From positions 84,684 to 148,683 of the forward strand of contig JAFUFK010000005.1 in assembly GCA_017469925.1 (NCBI GenBank): 64,000 nucleotides of DNA. Reading direction: 5' to 3'. The DNA is from Bacteroidaceae bacterium (GTDB lineage Bacteria > Bacteroidota > Bacteroidia > Bacteroidales > Bacteroidaceae). This document shows positions 7,984-15,739 of the stretch, one piece after another (the first letter of the stretch is position 1; each line of letters opens with the position of its first letter). A program made the translations under genes and the position numbers. Below the pieces are notes generated by a model that ran no database searches, had not been told where the DNA came from, and was given only the letters and a program-made list of their open reading frames with translations.

Positions 7984-9645
7984 TCAGTCGATGATTTTTT
8001 GTAGGCGAAGCACCTGACTGCAATGCTCGACAACGGCTTGGCGATGGGTGACGAAGAGCAGGGTCTGCTGGGGACGCATCCACTGGGTAAGGTTTTGCAG
8101 TAGTCGGGCTTCGGTCTGGGCGTCGAGGGCCGACGTGGCTTCGTCCAGCAGCAGGATGTTGCCCTGTCGCAACAGGGCGCGGGCAATGCTGATGCGCTGG
8201 GCCTGGCCTTGGGAGAGGCCGGTGCCGTCCTCGCCAATGCGACTGTCGAGTCCCAAGGGCAGGGAGAGGACAAATTCGGCACAGGCTGTGCGCAGGGCTT
8301 CCTCCATCTCCTGATCGGTGGCTTCTGGACGGCCGAGTTGCAGGTTTTGTCGGATGGTGCCTGAGAACAATGTGTTGCCCTGTGGTACATAGACGAGGTT
8401 GCAACGGGTGAGGGGGCTTACGTCCTGTGCGGAGTTTAGACTTTTGGCTGTGGAATACATTTCCACCCGTCCCTCTGTGGGGCGGAGTAGGGCCAGGACG
8501 AGGCGAATGAGCGTGGTCTTGCCTGCTCCAGTCTCGCCCAGAATGGCGGTGGAGGAACCTGGCGGGAAGTCGTAGTTGAGGTTGCGCAGTACGTAGCGCT
8601 CGTCTTCGGAGTATCGGAAACTGACGTCGGAGAGTCGCAGGCCGGCTCCTTCGGCAAAGCGCACGGGCAATCCCTCCTTTTCGACGGGAATTTCCTCGAG
8701 TTCCATAAGGCGTTCGCCAGCCGTAAAGGCACTGATGATGATGGGCACGAAGCGCGTCATCTCGCGGAAGGGACCTTGTATCTGGCCGACCAGTTGAATG
8801 AAGGCAAGCATCATGCCATAGGTGATGACTCCCTGATGGAGCCCGCGCACGCCCCATAGGAAGGCGAGCAGATAGCCTGTGGCAAAGCCTGCACTGAGCA
8901 GTGTGCCTGAGAGCGAAGAGAATACTGTGCGGTGGCGAACCTGTCGGCGCAGGTCTTGTTGGGTCTGGTCGAGGCGTTCGGTCATGGTGCCGATGCGTTC
9001 TAACGTCTTCAGCACGATGCGGTGCTGAATGCTCTCTTGCAGGATGCTTTGTATTTGGCTATCGGTATCACGTATTTCTCGAGTAATCCGTCGCATCTTC
9101 CTGACATAGAAACGACTAACGATTACAAAAATAGGGACGACACAGATGATGATGATGGCCAGTTGGGCATCCATCGAGTAGAGGAAGAAGAAGGCGCCGA
9201 CGAAGCGCGTCAGAACGCTGAATGAGGCGGGTAGGGTCTCGGTGATGGTCGAGGTGACGTCGGCGGCATCGCGAATAAGTCGGTTGAGGACATCACCGCT
9301 GTGATGAACTTCGCGTCCGTTCCACTCGCTGGCCAGCAGGCGGCGGAAGAGTTGCAACTGCATGCGGTTCTGGGCGCGTACGCCAAGTAGGGCACTAATC
9401 CATCGGCGAGAGAATCCGATAGCTACCTGCATGGCCATAATGGTAATGAGCAAAGCTGCGCCGCGTCGTAGGGGAATGTCAGTGATGCGATTGGTGGCAA
9501 TGTCGATGCAGAGTTTGGTGGACCAGATGAAGGCAAAGTCGAGTCCGACGCTCAGAATGCCGATGAGGGCGTTGAGCGTAGCCTGCAGACGTAGGCTCTT
9601 GGCCACGTCCCAAAACCAACGTATGATACTCCAACTATTTTTCAC
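7984..9645 (-). CDS. ABC exporter, fused permease and ATPase half-transporter
   Basis: Type IV (MsbA/Sav1866-like) ABC half-transporter of 553 aa that works as a homodimer in the inner membrane; substrate unknown. Six helices span about residues 20-300. The nucleotide-binding domain has Walker A GETGAGKTTL (about 370), the signature LSQGQAQRISIARALL (the family's usual LSGGQ is here LSQGQ), Walker B ILLLDEATSALD and the switch His in LFVTHR. The GTG start at 9645 gives a sensible N-terminus and no good ATG follows. It lies 27 bp downstream of nadK and is probably co-transcribed; the gap is filled with CTTCACTC-type repeats. Confidence 0.9.
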   Translation of the reverse strand: MKNSWSIIRWFWDVAKSLRLQATLNALIGILSVGLDFAFIWSTKLCIDIATNRITDIPLRRGAALLITIMAMQVAIGFSRRWISALLGVRAQNRMQLQLFRRLLASEWNGREVHHSGDVLNRLIRDAADVTSTITETLPASFSVLTRFVGAFFFLYSMDAQLAIIIICVVPIFVIVSRFYVRKMRRITREIRDTDSQIQSILQESIQHRIVLKTLERIGTMTERLDQTQQDLRRQVRHRTVFSSLSGTLLSAGFATGYLLAFLWGVRGLHQGVITYGMMLAFIQLVGQIQGPFREMTRFVPIIISAFTAGERLMELEEIPVEKEGLPVRFAEGAGLRLSDVSFRYSEDERYVLRNLNYDFPPGSSTAILGETGAGKTTLIRLVLALLRPTEGRVEMYSTAKSLNSAQDVSPLTRCNLVYVPQGNTLFSGTIRQNLQLGRPEATDQEMEEALRTACAEFVLSLPLGLDSRIGEDGTGLSQGQAQRISIARALLRQGNILLLDEATSALDAQTEARLLQNLTQWMRPQQTLLFVTHRQAVVEHCSQVLRLQKIID

Positions 9646-9672
9646 TCCTTCACTCCTTCACTTCATCACTTC

Positions 9673-10554
9673 TCAATTTCTAACATCATTTCCCCACATA
9701 AGTTTGTTACGTAGTGTCTTGAAGAACGAACTATCGGGCCGCTTCAGCACGCAGACGGCATAGGGAGCCTTATGGATGCGGAGGCGCTGGGTCTCGACAC
9801 AGGTCTCGCTGCGTCCGTCCAAGGCCACGAGAAACTGATGGTTACGGCTCTCTACGCAAAGCGTCACTGTTGCATCGTCGCAAAGCGTTACGGGACGTAT
9901 GCTAAGGCTGTGTGGGGCGACGGGTACAATTCCCAGCGTTTGGGCCTTTGGCGACATGATGGGGCCACCTACGCTCAGCGCATAGCCTGTAGAGCCCGTC
10001 GGTGTGTTGATGATGAGTCCGTCGGCCTGGTAGGTGGTCAGGTACTCATCGTTGACATCGACGCGAATGCTTATCATCGAAGAGTTGTCAAGTTTCAGCA
10101 CGGCCACCTCGTTCAGAGCATAGGGAATGCCCTGAGGCTGTCCTTCGCTGTATTCGACTTGCAGTACACTGCGTCGCTCGGTGCGGTAGATGCCCTCGAA
10201 AATGTTGTTTATGGTTTGGTCTATCTCGTCGCCCGAAACGTCGGCGAGGAAACCCAGCCTGCCCGTGTTGATGCCGATGATGGGGATTCCCTTGCTGGCT
10301 ATGCGACTGGCCGTTTGCAGAAAGGTGCCGTCGCCGCCCATTGATACGGCGAAGTCGGCCTCGAACTGGTCGCCCTCGAATAGGGCTGTAGGGCTGACGT
10401 CGATTTGCAATTGCCGGGAAAGATATTCGTGGAAGGGCCGGTCGATATAGACCTCGGCCTTGTGCTCCTCGAGCGAGCATAGGAGCTTCTTTACCAAAGT
10501 GGATTTCTTTGGCTGATAGATGTTACCGAAAAGGGCAAATCGCAGTCTGCGCAT
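9673..10554 (-). CDS. nadK: NAD kinase
   Basis: Phosphorylates NAD+ to NADP+ in the cytosol using ATP or polyphosphate. The 293-aa protein has the GGDGT motif at residues 73-77 ([10 protein letters not shown]), the [11 protein letters not shown] segment, the conserved Asn-Glu in YALNEVAV and the glycine-rich [15 protein letters not shown] loop, all in family order. I use the ATG at 10554; a GTG eight codons upstream overlaps the predicted promoter. It is divergent from pdxJ across about 100 bp that hold both promoters, and upstream of the ABC exporter. Confidence 0.95.
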   Translation of the reverse strand: MRRLRFALFGNIYQPKKSTLVKKLLCSLEEHKAEVYIDRPFHEYLSRQLQIDVSPTALFEGDQFEADFAVSMGGDGTFLQTASRIASKGIPIIGINTGRLGFLADVSGDEIDQTINNIFEGIYRTERRSVLQVEYSEGQPQGIPYALNEVAVLKLDNSSMISIRVDVNDEYLTTYQADGLIINTPTGSTGYALSVGGPIMSPKAQTLGIVPVAPHSLSIRPVTLCDDATVTLCVESRNHQFLVALDGRSETCVETQRLRIHKAPYAVCVLKRPDSSFFKTLRNKLMWGNDVRN

Positions 10555-10577
10555 AATCGTAATGGTGTATTTTCGCA

Positions 10578-10585
10578 CAAAAGTA
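10578..10585 (-). promoter_or_regulatory. -7 element of the nadK promoter
   Basis: Minus-strand TACTTTTG matches TANNTTTG, 24 bp upstream of the nadK ATG. The -33 element is poor, so this is tentative. Confidence 0.4.
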
Positions 10586-10630
10586 AGAAATAATTGTGAA
10601 TTATGGATTGTTAATTATGAATTTAATGCC

Positions 10631-10638
10631 TATCTTTG
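10631..10638 (+). promoter_or_regulatory. -7 element of the pdxJ operon promoter
   Basis: TATCTTTG lies 20 bp before the pdxJ ATG, with a TTG about 20 bp upstream as a possible -33 element. It would drive pdxJ, the DJ-1 gene, ispD and recG. Confidence 0.6.
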
Positions 10639-10657
10639 TAAAAAATATTGTGGAACT

Positions 10658-11371
10658 ATGACGAAACTGAGCGTAAACATCAATAAAATCGCCACCTTGC
10701 GCAATGCGCGTGGCGGTAACAATCCCGACGTCTTGAAGGTTGCCTTGGACTGCGAGCGCTTCGGTGCGCAGGGCATAACCGTTCATCCCCGACCCGACGA
10801 GCGACATATCCGTCGGCAGGATGTGCTGGACCTTCGGCCACGGCTCACCACGGAGTTCAATATCGAGGGCTATCCCTCGCCAGAGTTTATCGAACTGGTG
10901 CGCCTCGTCGTGCCAGTACAGGTTACCCTTGTGCCCGATGCTCCTGGACAACTGACCAGTAACCATGGTTGGGATACAAAGACCCACCTCGACTTCCTGA
11001 CCGATGTGACCGACCGGTTCCATGAAAAGGGCATCCGAGTAAGTATCTTCGTCGATGCCGACCCTGAAATGGTAGGGTATGCCGCTCGCACGGGAGCCGA
11101 CCGTGTGGAACTATATACCGAACCCTACGCCTCGATGTACCCGAAGGACAGGGAGGCGGCCGTTGCTCCTTTTGTCCGTGCCTCCGAGGAGGCTCATCGC
11201 CTGGGTCTCGGACTGAACATGGGACACGACCTGAGCCTTGTGAACCTGCGCTACCTGCGCGAGCGGATACCCTATATCGACGAATGCAGCATAGGCCATG
11301 CCCTCGTCTGTGATGCCCTCTACCTCGGTCTCGAGGAGACCATCCGTCGATATCGTGAGTGCCTTGCCTAA
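10658..11371 (+). CDS. pdxJ: Pyridoxine 5'-phosphate synthase PdxJ
   Basis: Condenses 3-amino-1-hydroxyacetone phosphate with 1-deoxyxylulose 5-phosphate to make PNP, the last ring-closing step of DXP-dependent vitamin B6 synthesis. The TIM-barrel protein (237 aa) has the family N-terminus [17 protein letters not shown], the phosphate-binding [37 protein letters not shown] and [15 protein letters not shown]. The ATG at 10658 is preferred; upstream in-frame codons run through the promoter. The nearby ispD also belongs to a DXP-linked pathway, which may explain the grouping. Confidence 0.95.
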   Translation: MTKLSVNINKIATLRNARGGNNPDVLKVALDCERFGAQGITVHPRPDERHIRRQDVLDLRPRLTTEFNIEGYPSPEFIELVRLVVPVQVTLVPDAPGQLTSNHGWDTKTHLDFLTDVTDRFHEKGIRVSIFVDADPEMVGYAARTGADRVELYTEPYASMYPKDREAAVAPFVRASEEAHRLGLGLNMGHDLSLVNLRYLRERIPYIDECSIGHALVCDALYLGLEETIRRYRECLA

Positions 11372-11415
11372 CTAATTCTTAACTCTTACTTTTTAATTCT
11401 TAATTGAAATACCCC

Positions 11416-11976
11416 ATGATTTACACATTTCTTGCTACCGGCTTCGAGGACATAGAAGCACTGGCTCCCGTTGACATCATGCGCCGTGCAGGTCTCCAGG
11501 TTGAGACCGTCAGCATCACCGGCGAACGTATTGTAGTGAGTGCCCACGGCGTGGGTGTAGTGGCCGACCGTCTGCTGTCGGAGATTGACTTTCAGGATGC
11601 AGAACTGTTGTTTCTGCCGGGCGGACTGCCCGGGGCTACAAACCTCGACGCTTGCGAACCCTTGCGCGAAGGACTGCGCAACCACTATGAGGCTGGTCGC
11701 CTGATTGCCGCCATCTGTGCGGCTCCCCTTGTCCTTGGTCATCTGGGGCTGCTGGATGGATGTAAGGCAACTTGCTATCCCGGTTTCGAAACAGAACTGG
11801 GTGAGGCCCGCTACACCGCAGCCCTTGTGGAGCAGGATAGGCAGTTTCTGACTGGCAAAGGCCCAGGTGCAGCCTTCGCCCTCGGTTATGCTATCGTAGA
11901 ATGTCTGGTGGGTGCTAATGTATCTGAACAGTTACGTGAGGGTATGATGTATAACTTTCTGATTAAGAATGCTTAA
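11416..11976 (+). CDS. DJ-1/PfpI family protein (YajL-like)
   Basis: Glutamine-amidotransferase-like fold of 186 aa in the DJ-1/ThiJ/YajL group, linked to glyoxal detoxification, deglycation or chaperone roles in other organisms. Nucleophile C101 sits in the elbow [14 protein letters not shown]14 of GFEDIEAL is the expected partner acid; the oxyanion region [11 protein letters not shown] is intact. A TTG four codons earlier is possible but the ATG at 11416 gives the conserved start [10 protein letters not shown]. Its 3' end overlaps ispD by 8 bp, so the two are translationally linked. Confidence 0.88.
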   Translation: MIYTFLATGFEDIEALAPVDIMRRAGLQVETVSITGERIVVSAHGVGVVADRLLSEIDFQDAELLFLPGGLPGATNLDACEPLREGLRNHYEAGRLIAAICAAPLVLGHLGLLDGCKATCYPGFETELGEARYTAALVEQDRQFLTGKGPGAAFALGYAIVECLVGANVSEQLREGMMYNFLIKNA

Positions 11977-12640
11977 TTATGCTGTAATAGTGGCGGGAGG
12001 CCGAGGCCTTAGGATGGGTGGGGACGTGCCTAAACAGTTTCTGCCAGTGGGTGGTGTGCCCATACTGATACGCACGCTGACGACCTTCCATGAGACCGAT
12101 AACGACCTGCGTCTTATCCTCGTCCTGCCACACGACCAACAAGCATATTGGCGGCAGTTGTGCGAAGAATATCACTTCGTTGTACCCCATCAGATAGCCG
12201 ATGGCGGCGAGACGCGTTTCCATAGTGTAAAGAACGGCCTGGACTTGATTCCCGATGATGCCGACGGTGTGGTTGGAGTACACGACGGTGTACGTCCTTT
12301 TGTCTCGGCTGAGGTCATCCGGCGTTGCTACGATGCAGCACGGGAGCATGGAGCCGTGGTGCCCGTCGTCCCTGTCGTGGAGACGGTGCGCCAGTTGCTT
12401 CCCGAAGGCGACAGCTTGACCGTCAATCGCTCGCTCTATCGTCTCGTGCAGACGCCGCAGGCGTTCCGCATCGCCCTGCTTAAGGAGGCATGCCGCCAAC
12501 CCTACCAGCCTCAGTTCACCGACGACGCATCGGTGGTGGAGGAACTTGGCTACCGCATCGCCTTGGTCGAGGGGAATCGCGAGAATATTAAGATAACGAC
12601 GCCGTCGGACATCCAGTACGCTGAATTTCTGTGTAAGTAA
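11969..12640 (+). CDS. ispD: 2-C-methyl-D-erythritol 4-phosphate cytidylyltransferase IspD
   Basis: Third step of the MEP isoprenoid pathway, transferring CMP from CTP to MEP in the cytosol. The 223-aa protein has the nucleotide-binding N-terminus [20 protein letters not shown] (residues 7-26), [23 protein letters not shown], the catalytic segment PVVETVRQ and TPQAFR, and the C-terminal TPSDIQYAE. The length is normal. It overlaps the DJ-1 gene by 8 bp and is followed 9 bp later by recG. Confidence 0.95.
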   Translation: MLNYAVIVAGGRGLRMGGDVPKQFLPVGGVPILIRTLTTFHETDNDLRLILVLPHDQQAYWRQLCEEYHFVVPHQIADGGETRFHSVKNGLDLIPDDADGVVGVHDGVRPFVSAEVIRRCYDAAREHGAVVPVVPVVETVRQLLPEGDSLTVNRSLYRLVQTPQAFRIALLKEACRQPYQPQFTDDASVVEELGYRIALVEGNRENIKITTPSDIQYAEFLCK

Positions 12641-12649
12641 TGTTACGCT

Positions 12650-14749
12650 GTGGAGAAGGACGCGCTTAAATATCCGATTACGTATCTTTCCAACGTAGGT
12701 GCTACGAGGGCAAAGTTGCTGAAGGACGGGATGGGCATCTCGACCTATGGTGACCTGCTTCTCCAGTTCCCGACGAAGCACATCGACCGCAGCCGCTTTT
12801 ACTATACACACGAACTGACCTCGGAAATGCCCTACGTGCAGATGCGAGGCCAAATCCTGAGTTTCGAGGAACAGGGTTTCGGACGGAAGCGACGCATCGT
12901 CGGACACTTCTCGGACGGGCAAGGTATCGTAGATCTCGTATGGTTCAATGGCCTCCAGTATGTCGAGAAGTCGTACAAACTGCTGACGGACTATGTCATC
13001 TTCGGCAAGCCCACGCTCTACCGCGACCGCTTCAACATCACACACCCCGAAATAGAGAGCATCGAACGCTTCAACCGTTCGTCGATGGGGCTGCGTCCCT
13101 ATTATTCTATTCCCGAAAAGTTGCAGAAGCGCGGCATCAATACGCGCATGATGGAGCAGTGGGTGGCTACGGTCTTTCGCATCATCCACGAACCTCTGCC
13201 CGAGACGTTGCCCGAGTACCTGCTGCGCGAACTCCAACTCATGTCGCGCGACGAGGCCATCCGCACCATGCACTACCCACAGTCGGCGGAGCACCTCAGT
13301 CGGGCCTCTTTCCGCCTGAAGTTCGAAGAACTCTTCTTTATCCAACTGAACATTCTGAGGTACAGCCGCGAACGTAGCCGCCGATACGCCGGATATGTGT
13401 TCACGAGGGTGGGGGACGTGTTCAACGACTTCTACTACCACCATCTGCCTTTCCCACTGACGGAAGCGCAGAAACGTGTCATTCGCGAGATACATACCGA
13501 TATGAAGTCGGGCCGGCAGATGAACCGCCTGCTGCAGGGCGACGTGGGTAGTGGCAAGACCCTGGTGGCCCTGATGACGATGCTCATCGCCTTGGACAAC
13601 GGCTACCAGACCTGCATCATGGCACCCACCGAGATACTGGCCGAGCAGCACTTGGAGACGTTTCGCCAATTCCTCGGTGATATGCCCATCCGCGTTGAAC
13701 TCCTCACTGGTATGGTCAAAGGCAAGCGCCGTCAGGCCATCTTTGACGGGTTGCTGTCGGGCGAAGTCCATATCCTCATCGGCACCCATGCCGTAATCGA
13801 GGATAACGTGCAGTTCCGTTGCCTGGGCATGGTGGTCATCGACGAGCAGCACCGCTTCGGCGTAGCACAAAGGGCCAAGTTATGGTCGAAGAGCCAAACG
13901 CCACCTCACGTCCTGGTCATGACGGCCACACCTATCCCCCGTACGCTGGCGATGACGGTCTATGGCGACCTCGATGTGTCCATCATCGACGAACTACCGC
14001 CCGGGCGCAAACCCATACAGACCATCCACCACTACGAGAACAGGCTTGAAGACCTGTATCGCGGACTTCGGCAGCAAATCGACCTGGGTCGTCAGGCCTA
14101 CATCGTCTATCCGCTCATCAAGGAGTCGGAGAAGATAGACCTAAAGAATCTGGAGGAGGGCTACCAACAGTTCTGCCGTGCCTTCCCCGACCTCCGCATC
14201 AGCAAGGTACACGGCAAGATGAAGTCGGTCGAGAAGGACGCGGAGATGGAGCGCTTCGTCCGTGGCGAAACGCAGATACTGATGGCGACTACGGTCATCG
14301 AGGTTGGCGTGAACGTGCCCAATGCCTCGGTCATGGTCATCGAGAACGCCGAGCGTTTCGGCCTTGCCCAACTGCACCAGTTGCGCGGCAGGGTGGGGCG
14401 TGGCGCCGAGCAGTCGTACTGCATTCTGGTCACGGGCTTCAAGTTGGCGAGCGACACCCGTAGGCGCATACAGATTATGTGCGAGACCAACGACGGCTTC
14501 GAAATAGCGGAAGAGGACATGCGCCTGCGTGGCCCCGGCGACTTGGAGGGGACGCAGCAGAGCGGCATCCCCTTCGACCTGCACATAGCCAACTTGGCGC
14601 GCGACGGTCAGGTCGTGCAGTTGGCCCGCGATGTGGCTAAGCGTGTGCTCGAAAGCGACCCGCAATACGACCGCCCCGACCATGCCATGATGTGGCAAGC
14701 CCTAAGGGATTTGAACAAGAACTACATAGATTGGTCGGCCATCTCATAA
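12650..14749 (+). CDS. recG: ATP-dependent DNA helicase RecG
   Basis: Branched-DNA translocase that remodels stalled replication forks and Holliday junctions. The 699-aa protein has an N-terminal wedge/OB region, Walker A LLQGDVGSGKTLVAL near residue 300, the RecG/Mfd-type DEQH box VVIDEQHRFGVAQRAK near 397, motif III VLVMTATPIPRTL, and helicase C motifs including ATTVIEVGVNVPNAS and QLHQLRGRVGRG. The start is a GTG at 12650 (MEKDALKYPI); the nearby ATG at 12640 is out of frame. It is the last gene of the pdxJ operon and is followed by a hairpin. Confidence 0.95.
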   Translation: MEKDALKYPITYLSNVGATRAKLLKDGMGISTYGDLLLQFPTKHIDRSRFYYTHELTSEMPYVQMRGQILSFEEQGFGRKRRIVGHFSDGQGIVDLVWFNGLQYVEKSYKLLTDYVIFGKPTLYRDRFNITHPEIESIERFNRSSMGLRPYYSIPEKLQKRGINTRMMEQWVATVFRIIHEPLPETLPEYLLRELQLMSRDEAIRTMHYPQSAEHLSRASFRLKFEELFFIQLNILRYSRERSRRYAGYVFTRVGDVFNDFYYHHLPFPLTEAQKRVIREIHTDMKSGRQMNRLLQGDVGSGKTLVALMTMLIALDNGYQTCIMAPTEILAEQHLETFRQFLGDMPIRVELLTGMVKGKRRQAIFDGLLSGEVHILIGTHAVIEDNVQFRCLGMVVIDEQHRFGVAQRAKLWSKSQTPPHVLVMTATPIPRTLAMTVYGDLDVSIIDELPPGRKPIQTIHHYENRLEDLYRGLRQQIDLGRQAYIVYPLIKESEKIDLKNLEEGYQQFCRAFPDLRISKVHGKMKSVEKDAEMERFVRGETQILMATTVIEVGVNVPNASVMVIENAERFGLAQLHQLRGRVGRGAEQSYCILVTGFKLASDTRRRIQIMCETNDGFEIAEEDMRLRGPGDLEGTQQSGIPFDLHIANLARDGQVVQLARDVAKRVLESDPQYDRPDHAMMWQALRDLNKNYIDWSAIS

Positions 14750-14772
14750 AGTTAAATGATGTAAAATCGTAG

Positions 14773-14806
14773 CGAGTGCGAAGAAAAATCCGTATCTTCG
14801 CACTCG
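14773..14806 (+). terminator. Hairpin between recG and the membrane regulator
   Basis: A perfect 12-bp stem CGAGTGCGAAGA / TCTTCGCACTCG (14773-14784 with 14795-14806) with a 10-nt loop stands 23 bp after the recG stop. It is not followed by a good T-run, so it could be a weak terminator, an mRNA stabiliser or a binding site. Confidence 0.5.
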
Positions 14807-14828
14807 AATGGTATAAAAACGACGACGT

Positions 14829-15554
14829 ATGAAACGGACGACACCCCTATTGATGATGCTGCTGTTCGGTCTCACGGCCGCATGGACGAGCGTGCAGAGT
14901 TACCGCATCACGCAGCGCGAGATTACGAACCAACTGACCGAGGCCCTGCTCCTTACGCAGGCAGACATGCCCGCCGACTGGCTTTCGACCGACACCATAC
15001 GGCAGTTCCGCGGGCACATCCGGCAGGCTGAACTTAGGGAGAAGGCCGGGCTGGCGTTCTATACGGGCGAGGCCGACGACAGGCTGGCGGGGCTGCAAAG
15101 TCGGGAACTCCAGCTCTCGTCGTCGGTGCGTGCGCGCGGCTACCTCACCTATTCCGGCTGGCAGGTGTGGCGCATGTCCGACCAGCGCCTTACTGCCCTG
15201 CTGGCGCTGCTGATGCTGGCCAGCATGGCCTGGTCGCTGGGGGGAATCCGCCGGAGATACGGCGGACACGGTGGCCCGTCGCCCCACCTTTCGTTCCGTA
15301 TGTCGCCATTGAGTGGCGACAAACAGAACAGCCTTCGCCTCACACCGATGCAGGAGCAACTCGTCAGCCTGCTGATGTCGGCGCCGGAGCGTTGCATGAG
15401 CAAGCAGGACATCTGCCAGGCCTTGTGGCCCGGAAAGCCCGATGCCAGCGAGACGTTGTACACGCTTGTGCGGCGCACGAAGCAGGCCCTGGAGCCCGAA
15501 GGGCGCATCAGCATCGCCTCGGAGCGCGGCCGTTCGTATCGCATCGTTATGTAA
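14829..15554 (+). CDS. Membrane-anchored winged-helix transcriptional regulator
   Basis: One-component regulator of 241 aa. Residues about 5-23 form a first transmembrane helix, about 24-115 a presumed periplasmic sensor region, and about 118-136 (LTALLALLMLASMAWSLG) a second helix. A basic linker leads to a C-terminal OmpR/PhoB-type winged helix at about 168-241 (LRLTPMQEQLVSLLMSAPER, QDICQALWP, LYTLVRRTKQALEP, ISIASERGRSYRI). This is a ToxR/CadC-like logic with the DNA-binding domain at the C-terminus. The outer-membrane protein gene that follows has three 11-bp-spaced GTCAG repeats beside its promoter, a good candidate target. The periplasmic signal is unknown. Confidence 0.8.
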   Translation: MKRTTPLLMMLLFGLTAAWTSVQSYRITQREITNQLTEALLLTQADMPADWLSTDTIRQFRGHIRQAELREKAGLAFYTGEADDRLAGLQSRELQLSSSVRARGYLTYSGWQVWRMSDQRLTALLALLMLASMAWSLGGIRRRYGGHGGPSPHLSFRMSPLSGDKQNSLRLTPMQEQLVSLLMSAPERCMSKQDICQALWPGKPDASETLYTLVRRTKQALEPEGRISIASERGRSYRIVM

Positions 15555-15645
15555 GTTGAAAATTGAAAATTGAAAGTTGAAAGTTCTTTAACCCGTCGTT
15601 CCGGCGGTTTCATTATTTCCCCATTTCATCGAGGTTTTAGGCATT

Positions 15646-15672
15646 GTCAGTGAAATGTCAGACTAATGTCAG
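15646..15672 (+). promoter_or_regulatory. Candidate operator: three 11-bp direct repeats
   Basis: GTCAG occurs at 15646, 15657 and 15668, each preceded by ATT or AAT (ATTGTCAG, AATGTCAG, AATGTCAG), ending 10 bp before the -33 element of the next gene. Eleven-bp direct repeats with a TGTCA core are the binding-site layout of OmpR/PhoB-family winged helices. Confidence 0.6.
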
Positions 15673-15681
15673 CGAATATTC

Positions 15682-15712
15682 TTGGTGACGCGGTGGCAAG
15701 GTCGTAACTTTG
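15682..15712 (+). promoter_or_regulatory. Promoter of the outer-membrane beta-barrel gene
   Basis: TTGG (15682-15685), 19-bp spacer, TAACTTTG (15705-15712). The ATG at 15740 follows 28 bp later. Confidence 0.65.
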
Positions 15713-15739
15713 CCCCCGCAAAACAATATTCGCAATAGG

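Noticed and set aside
11963-13870. 635-aa minus-strand open frame across ispD and recG
   Set aside because: It is antisense to two well-supported genes and has the His/Val/Gln-rich composition of GC-rich shadow frames.
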